Below are positions 56,101-64,000 of a stretch of 64,000 nucleotides of DNA, piece after piece (within the stretch, counting starts at the first letter, position 1; each line of letters begins with the position of its first letter). The translations under genes and the position numbers were made by a program. The notes beneath the pieces are model-generated. The model saw nothing but the letters and a program-made list of their open reading frames with translations, was not told the DNA's origin and searched no databases. This DNA comes from Aphanomyces cochlioides (lineage: Eukaryota > Oomycota > Saprolegniomycetes > Saprolegniales > Verrucalvaceae), in contig JAHQRK010000014.1 in the NCBI GenBank assembly GCA_019828595.1, positions 1,116,001 to 1,180,000 on the forward strand, written 5' to 3'.

Positions 56101-59100
56101 GACAAGTCATTCGACAAAGTAAGCGCATCATTCGCAATTGAAGGTGGAACCAAAACAAAACGCTGATTCTTGTCTACTTGCCATGACCCGTCAATTATAA
56201 TCGAAGACGTTGAACTTGATTCTTGTGCATCCTCTGTACTTGAAAGAAAACTGTACCGGAGAGCACGCGGTACCGACGAGTACCATCCAAAACTTTCAAC
56301 TTTGTTTAATGATACATTTGGGTTTGCGGGCAAGGTAAGCTCCCCATTGTCCCCCAATACTTCCCCAACGACTTCCCCTCTTTCGAAGCGATATGGGCGA
56401 GTAACTCGAATCGGATGATTTTCAGATCTAATGAAGCGAAGACTCTTCCATACATTTTCGTAGAGAGTTGGAACACAAAGAGGGAGAGGCTCACACCAAA
56501 GTGGTTCGCCATGCAGCTCGTTGTCGACCCAAGTGCCAAGGTAATAACCTTCTCTGCCTTTCATTTGCAGCTTTCCTGGACCAACCTTCTGTCCACGTCT
56601 CCACGTTCCAGTGAATTCTTGATGAGTTCGAGAGAGTGGATATTGGATAGTTCCAGATTCATTTTTCAATCCCAAACAAACCAACGCCGTTTGAGGACGG
56701 AAAATGCTTACGGCAGGGACAAATCCACCTTTGTTCACATTAATGAACGCAGACATTGGAAGATGTGAACTCAACGAGGAAAAGGCGACCCCCATGTACT
56801 TGTCATTGCAATAAAACCCAAGTGTTCCTTGATACATATTTAATTCAACACCGATTCGATCGCCTTGAGCAAAACCTGACGAGTACCGCTGAGAATTGTT
56901 GTTATTGTATGTTTTTCCAGTTGAGCAAAGGGCCCATCCATATTTGTCCTCACCCAAGAGCAAATTACGATTAACGCCTTCGATGCAAACACCAAGTCGA
57001 ATACCATCTGAAGACGTCAACGATGCAACCACAACCTCCCATACATATACTCCAAAGGATATACTTTCAGGCGGAAATGGACTGGAAACTTCAACTGTAA
57101 TTCGATGACTACTAGTCACTGGTGTAAAGCCTTTCGACCGATGTGAATACATTTCCACACGGTTAAATGCTGGAGCTGCAGCCAGTACGCTTATGTAACC
57201 CTGTGGCTGGTATTGGAAAGGAGAATGTCCCAGATTGAATGTCGCCCCTTGACCATTTGAAAAGCTTCCAGCAGGATATAAGCCATCGGACCATTTGATT
57301 TGAGGATACTCCTCCTGGGTAAATGCGACACCTAAATCCACTCCTTGATGAGTGAATCTCATAATGCCACAATCGAAGTCGACCAATACACCTATGATAT
57401 CACCACAATTCCAAGTCCAATCCCCGCCATAAGGAGTGCCATTGTTACACCACTTTCTTTGGCGTTTGCCATCAACACCAAATGAACCGTAATGATCACC
57501 CACACCATGGCTGGAAAAGGTCGGCTTAAATATTCGGCTAGCAAATCCAAGTTGCATCAAACCATCGGTTTTCAATGTCAGTTCATAATAGACTTTTCCA
57601 CGGCAAACAAGAGCGTCGCAGCGAATAGTTGCAAATCCATCTGTGTGGTTGTAAATTTCTAGTTGTGAAGTGAGAGACAAGTCCGAAATTGGAATGCCGT
57701 TTGCAGTCCAATTGGTTTTGATAGAATTGTGTCCAAAACCCATACAAACGATACTGGCCTTCTTTTTATTCTTGCGCAGCGTACTCATCGCAGTGCGACC
57801 GCCATCAGTAAGTACCACAGAATCGCTCACTGGTGGTAAAAAGTACATCGCAGATTTATGTCGCGATGGGATCGAGCGGGTTAAACACGTAGACCATGTA
57901 CCCTTTAAAGTACCACGTCCATGCCAACCTTCGAACTTCATGTTTTCCATCCATTCATTGACTTGCTTTGAAGCACTATTATCTTGGTGGCGAGTGGAAA
58001 CAATGGAGAATTCTAAATATCCATCAGGGCGACATGTTCCTCGCACCAAGCAGCTTATGTCAGTATTGAGTTCCAACTTGCCTTCTAAATTTGCACCGTC
58101 GATTGTGTAAAGAATCAATGATAAAGCCTTTGTGCTCTGCTGATTCCATATGCCTGCTAAGGAAGCAGAGGGATGTCGGATCCAAGTTCCAGTCCCTGAA
58201 AAAATACACTTGTGCGCTAACGTCTCATTTGTAAATTGCTCGTCAAATTCGCTTAATCGCTGCATATCTGTACTCAAGATCGTCCATTTGGTGCCATGAA
58301 TAGCCACATCACAGTAATGGTTTAATTGGTCTCGAACGAAATTCCCAGCTCCTTCGTTTAGCGACCAGTGAGCTGCAGCCGACATTGCTGGAAATAGGCT
58401 ATCAAAGCACAAAGATTCATCGGTCCATTCAGATGGTTTGATGACTCGATTCATATCAGCCTGATAAAGTACTTGGATTTGACTTGGCGTCAATAAACTC
58501 TCGAAATAACGTACATTGGATATCCATCCACGATACCCAAGTGTTGGGTCACCAATATGTGCCATGGGCAATTTAAGATTACTAATTGCCCTTGAAGTGT
58601 GCAAGACACCATTCACATACAAGGATACAGTTGTTGTGGATGCAGTCAATGTCAAGACGGACCACTTTTCATTTGGAATTTCTACCTCAAATGGGTATAA
58701 CTGAGAGCTCGCTTTTATCTTGATAGCAAAACTAGACTTGTTGTGAAATAATTTCCCACATCTTAATTGAAAAGAGCTCGCATTAGAATTGGAAATAACT
58801 GCCACGCAGCCACCTGGTGAAGGACATAAAGTGTATTGAGCGGTCCACGGTGGCTGGATATCATCACTATTGATATCCACGTAGCTCGCATGTCCTTTGA
58901 AAAATAGTCCATATTGATAATGTGGATCAGAGAACTTTGTGTATTCCAGTACTCGCTTCAGAAACGACAAAAATTCGATATTCGCTTGCAAGTAGCGAGA
59001 GAACATGGGAAAATTTTCTTCCTCAACTTTCAGCAGTCGGGCTGTCAATTCTTGAACATAAGGCAATGATATTTTCTTTGCATATTCATTGAGAGAAATA

Positions 59101-62100
59101 ACATCTTCATCTTTCAGGGAACGATGTAAAATAGAGCTCATAACATGCAATGCTTTTTGTTTGACATGGACATGAGAGCTTCTCAAACTTTCTGACCAAA
59201 TACTGAATAAGGTGTTTTCTACAACGTTTTTTACAGGAAGAAGCCATTCTGTAATCAAAACCAAAAATCTCAAGTCAGAGCCTTTGCGCACTTCAATGTC
59301 AGTCTTGTGCTCTGAAGGTTCAATCCAATGGACTGACGCTGAATCGCTAACGAATAGTCTCATTTGCGTTTCAAGGTAATCGCATATTGCTTGACTTAAT
59401 GGATTTATGCTTTCGCACAATAGTTGTACCGTAGGGCAAATTAAGTCTACAATGGTTTGCTTTCTTGGCAGGTACCATTGGATTCCAGCCGACTGAGCCA
59501 TATCACTCACGACCGATTGTCTGTTAGATACAAGACTTACAAACTTGACGAGCAAACTTTCGTGGTCTCGAAAGATATCACTGAGCTTAGTCTTGCAAAA
59601 TGCAAGAATACTCAAGCCAAGACGTCGGGCGTAAAGAATTCGAAGTATTCTTGACATTTCCTCCAAATGTTGCGACAGCTCACTCGAAGAAAAATTAGTC
59701 AGCGCATCACGATACCCAGATCGACTGTTTTGTGGGCTCCAGACATTGAAGGGGACATAAGAAGAGTGACTGGACTGACGATCATAAAAGCAGTACGTCA
59801 TGTCCGAAACGGAATTACTCGATAGAAGTGGTGTTAAGCAGTCCCTTGGTGGAATTTCTTGTCTTGATCTCATCTCCGGATGTGATTTATTCCATGACAC
59901 TCCTGACAAAAGTAAACGCGACGTAAGACAAGAGAAGGAGAACGAAGAGATCGTGATATCGTCTTGGCGCTCCCATTGTAAAGCACAACGATCCAATTGT
60001 ACATCTGAACTTTGCCCGATCCACAAGTGCGTGGATGTACAAGCAATCCAAAAGGGTATCCAACACGAATCATTGCAAAACGATCCAATGTCCGATTCAA
60101 CACAATTACCTCTGTAATAGAGATCGAGGCTTTTGTCAGATATACGAACTTCGTACTCGATGCTTCCAGGACTTTCGTAGAGTCTGAGAAATGCACCCGT
60201 GCGTGTCTTCGTGGAAAATTGTAGAAGAAACGTGGGGTTTTCAAGCCTCCAATACCATTCACTTTGATTTTCTATTTCGCACTCACTGACAGTGTTCCAT
60301 TCAATAATCGGTTGGGACGGGGATGGAGTAATTTCTGATCCGATTTCCTCTTCTTTCGTTGGAGGGGCATCCATAGCATGTGCAGGTTCAATACCTGATT
60401 CATTCAATAAATGGCCATTTGTGAGAATCCAGTTCAATGCAGCATTCACATCTTGGCTAGTCTCATCTAAGGCACGTCTGCACCAACTCTCTGGAAATCC
60501 CATAGTAATCATCGACTGAATTCTGACGTCCAATACTTTTTCATCGCTCGTCTTTACGGCAGGTGCTTTTGCAGCAACAGGTAGTTGGGTTTGAAAGGCT
60601 TCGTGATATCGTAATAGTCGACCCAGTTCCTCATCTCCACGCATTGCCTCAAGAATCGAGTGCATAGTGATGATTGGTGACGAATTATCATCACTGTTTC
60701 GCAAAATTTCAACAGACAAACTCAGGATGTCAGCCACCAAGCATTCACAAGTCGCACACAGGTACGAGCCTATGTTTAAAGTAGCACACTTTTCACGCCA
60801 CTGGTCCATGGAAATCATCGTTTGCGACCTATTTACCCAAGTAAGAAGCAAATCACATTACTTGTGTACCTCGACAATTGTGCCAAAAGATATAAAACGA
60901 TACTACTTTCATGGACAGCCCACTCCTTTCCCCAATGTTCGCGATTCGAGAGCCATTCATTCGCCTCTGCACACGCAGCTTGAAGCATTTCTGGTAATTG
61001 AATGAGACCGTATACTTTCTCCACTGCCATCTGGATATTCGTGATTTCTATTTGAGCCAAATCTGTAGAACGACTTAGGTTTTGAACTATCTCTGCCGCT
61101 GTTTTAAAGAGGATATGATTCAACAATTCTTCCAGCCACCTCAACGCCTCAGGAGTAATGTCAACAGGAACATCAAAGGTCGACACTTGTTTTAAAGTAC
61201 ACAAAATCCCTTCTCCAAATTCAATTTTTGGAATACCATCTTCTGGAGGAAACTTTTGAATTTGTGGAATGTTCGGCGACTGGGATACTGGATACAAAGC
61301 ATCACGAATAGCTCCGTACGTATTCGCGTATTGGGCGTAACGAAGCATTTCATACTTCTCTTCCAGTACTTGTAAGCTGTGCAAGCCATTTGTACTTGTT
61401 AAATTCGAACCAATTTCAAACACAGTGCGTGCAATCGATGAATTTTCATCCACAAACGCAAGCAGTCGAGATGGCTCTTCATTAAAAACCAGCCTGGCAA
61501 CTTGAACATGATGAAGGAAAAACACAGAATCGACAAGCTGAGAAGTCTGGATCAAAACAGACTCTATCAATTGAGGAGGAAATGAATGTATTGGGACAAT
61601 CATTTTGGGCACAGCACGGATGTCATCAAGGCTTTTCGTTGAGATGGATTGATCTTCAAGCTTTTGAATATCCGCAAGTCTGGACTCCATATTAATATCA
61701 ACAATTAGGCCTTGAGTGCCATCATCAGCCTCCACCTGACTACCAAATCTTAGAGGTTCTGCAAATGAGCCCATAACACCTAAAACGCCCAATTGCTTGA
61801 ACATCAGGTTTGAATTATACCCGTTGCACAAACAACGTCGAACTTGGTCTTGCCACGATTCATGCAGTAGTAAAGTTCGTAGAATACAAGTGCTCTCGGA
61901 TCCTAAAGAGAGACACGATTCGACTGATCGAGGTAACTGCTGTGTTGACTTCTCCACAGGTGTCATCGCCAGCCCGACACTATCTAGAAAAAATTCCAAG
62001 AGTGCAGTTGCACTGCAAACAGAGCCAATAGGAGTCAAAGTAGCTAGATCAAACATTAAATCGATTCCGAGAAAAGTTGGGTCGCATAATGGTAACAGCG

Positions 62101-64000
62101 TATGCAAGAGTTGCATTGCTCGAACCTGGGGCTCCACTTGACCAAAGCAAACAGTAGTGAGCAATAATGTTAGCCAATTTGGAGTGCACAAAAACGTCTG
62201 ACATACAGATGACACGGAAACAAATTGAAGCAACGACAAAATACCCAACACACTGGGGCTATTTCCAATTGCATCAAGTCGATATTGAGCATTGCGCAAT
62301 TCAAGCATGCTCGTCACTTCCACGTACATCTCCGAATACAACATGTCAAACACGTTGGCACTAAGAGTCTGCGGTCCTGAAACTTGACGTTTGAAATGAG
62401 GTGGACTCAGGGAATCCAAGTTATCACTGTCTTCACCTTCACTGGCAACTTGAACTGCCAATAAATAGACTACTTTCATCGTAGCTTGTCGTAGCCCCAT
62501 AAATGAAGGCGTATCGCCGGTGCGGTCAAGGATATCTTGTAAAATCTGGAATATTCTGCAACTTGAGAGCATAACGTGATCCTCTGGCATGATACGCATG
62601 GCACAGGCATCTAAAAGAACCATCTGCCAATTCAAGTCAAATGAGCCACAACTTAAAAGTTGAGTGATGCAGAAGTAGTACCCTTCAAAGGCAATATGAA
62701 CTTCGCGTTTTGTCGTCACAGGACACCCAGCTATTCCAAACTGATAGTGCCACAAGTGCGTGTTGTTTTGACGTAAAACGCTCAACACATGGTGTAATAT
62801 TGCTGCCTTGACTGGAATAGATACGTTTGTCGAGCATAAAATCGCTGTTGTGCGTCGCAGCCCTGAGGCACGGGATATTGCTTTATGTTGCGCAGAGTTC
62901 AGCAGGTCATGGATTCGCTTAACGTTACAGTCAACGTCTTTATAAAATGTGAAAATTGATTGCAACAAATCTGTCAGCCACTCTGGCACGGATGATTCTT
63001 CAGAAGTTGAGTCGAAAGAATTACTCCGTTTTGAACCCATGGAAATACGACGAGTTAACGAAGGTGGCTCACCATGACCCATATATTCCTCGGTCTTGCT
63101 AGGAAATAAACTCAATAGCAAATCCACTTTTGCTGTCAACGTTGAGGCTACAACATCGTACGACGTTTTTGATGTCGTCTTGTAACGCAGCGCCCAGGAC
63201 TTCAATTCCATGGCTTTTTGCCAAATTATTCGAAGCGGCTTTGGTGGTACTTTCGAATTTTCTGTGTCGAAACCCTCTGCCAGCGAAATCATGCCACAAT
63301 GAGCTAGCATAGAAGCAATGACTCCTCGAATTGCTCGATCTAATGCGGGACCACCCATTCGAAGAACCAATGCACTTCCACCGACAAACCGAAGCATAGA
63401 TTTTTCTAGGGATGGACAATTACCATCAAGAAATTGCTTCAAAAAGAAGCTTTCTGTGCGCTTTCCAAGTCCCCCTTGGAAAAGCTTTGACTGAACCCAC
63501 TTTTGTTCAACCCCTTCTTCAATTGAAGACGATTCATCACCGTAAATGATATGACCATATAGTTGACCAGCCAAGCAGCCCAGAGTTAAGAAATTGTCGT
63601 CAACAAATGATCCACACTGCAATATAGACTCGATTAAATCCAGCATAGTATCTTGTTCGTCCAGCATACTCGTCCAAAGACACATATTTGAAGAGAAATG
63701 GGATATCAGTGGAATAAAAGACTCTGTCCCGACTGCCCCTTCTTGGAGTAAAGCATTACGGTAGGACGTCAACAAAGCCTTTGCGCAAAATACAGTCAAG
63801 GGTAATGGCTCAATCTTGGGAATTTCTTTGAGTTGAGCAGACTCCGAGGGAAACAAGATTGGACTCATCCAACTGACAGAATCATTCACATGAAACAAGC
63901 TAACTGCTGGAAAATATTCATCTCCTGGTGTCAAGTCCAAGGAATATGTAGGTCCATATTGAGATCCAGAATCAGCATTAGACACAATCAGAGTACCGGA
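53111..64000 (-). CDS. Giant HECT E3 ubiquitin ligase (partial; continues beyond the window)
   Basis: At least ten exons: 64000-60870, 60828-55116, 55049-54936, 54889-54857, 54816-54436, 54396-54218, 54173-53855, 53811-53441, 53395-53329 and 53284-53111, about 3490 codons in the window. The right edge cuts the gene, so the N-terminus is missing. Order: a SPRY end at the edge, a long helical region, UBA (MITMGFPESWCRRALDETSQ), a LamG-like fold (SLYVNGVLHTSR), two SPRY domains (GDIIGVLVDFDCGIMRFTHQ; GDRIGVELNMYQGTLGFYCN), MORN-like repeats (GTWVDNELHGEP), another SPRY (GDTIGVRFDMEEGTLSFI), a RanBP2 zinc finger (WNCTACTMLN then CQVCDTPH), and the HECT domain (GKLIGMAIRHR, LYSFMEGLAAIVP) with catalytic Cys in HSQTCFFSLSLPHYSS. 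It resembles HERC1/HECTD families without RCC1 repeats in view. It transfers ubiquitin; targets unknown. Confidence 0.93.

Noticed and set aside
1..64000. CRISPR arrays, bacterial operons, phage or plasmid functions
   Set aside because: No direct-repeat arrays of that type, and gene structure is intron-rich eukaryotic throughout.

Overview
This window looks like nuclear DNA from an oomycete (stramenopile), most likely a saprolegnialean water mould. The evidence is a packed gene layout, many very short introns (36-72 nt, mostly 39-48 nt), a WRKY19-like zinc-finger protein of the kind common in oomycetes, a three-repeat Myb factor, and a eukaryotic gene set (SMG1, XPB, JMJD7, ARIADNE, giant HECT ligase). 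The genus is inference. Exon models were read by eye from GT-AG (a few GC-AG) boundaries and checked for frame closure; no tool was run.

Layout. 0.5-7.4 kb: four related alpha/beta-hydrolase genes, two intact (5252-6136 +, 6545-7429 -) and two broken (549-1318, 3910-4734). A complete pogo/Tigger-type DNA transposon (1804-3832, terminal inverted repeats, TA duplication) sits 77 bp before the start codon of one broken copy. 7.7-8.7 kb: a 67-bp tandem repeat and a small ankyrin gene with one repeat per exon. 8.8-12.3 kb: a single-pass membrane protein, a cationic amino-acid transporter and a 69-residue membrane protein. 12.4-14.5 kb: a three-repeat Myb regulator. 14.5-18.4 kb: nearly empty. 18.4-19.2 kb: WRKY19-like zinc-finger protein. 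19.2-21.5 kb: gene-poor, with a tRNA-like (SINE-like) fragment. 21.5-22.3 kb: degenerate 3-hydroxyacyl-CoA dehydrogenase.

22.7-34.9 kb: SMG1 (nonsense-mediated decay kinase, minus) and XPB (TFIIH helicase, plus) stand head to head over a 358-bp shared promoter region. 34.9-39.1 kb: five tightly packed genes, with 24 bp and 22 bp between convergent pairs: an unknown protein, a JMJD7-like hydroxylase, an unknown two-span membrane protein, peptide deformylase, and an uncertain coiled-coil gene. 40.0-41.4 kb: FAD amine oxidase. 41.5-48.5 kb: ARIADNE RBR ubiquitin ligase, a second amino-acid transporter paralogous to the first, and a voltage-gated K+ channel with a cyclic-nucleotide-binding domain, all on the minus strand.

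49.0-52.7 kb: an RluA-type pseudouridine synthase that carries what reads as a whole HMG box inside its catalytic domain (the most unusual object here), a TPR protein whose coding end overlaps it antisense by 57 bp, and an AsaB/GA4-desaturase-family gene better known from fungi. 53.1-64.0 kb: a giant HECT ubiquitin ligase (UBA, LamG-like, three SPRY, RanBP2 zinc finger, HECT) running off the right edge.

The genes do not form one pathway; this is ordinary euchromatin with local tandem duplication and one transposon insertion.
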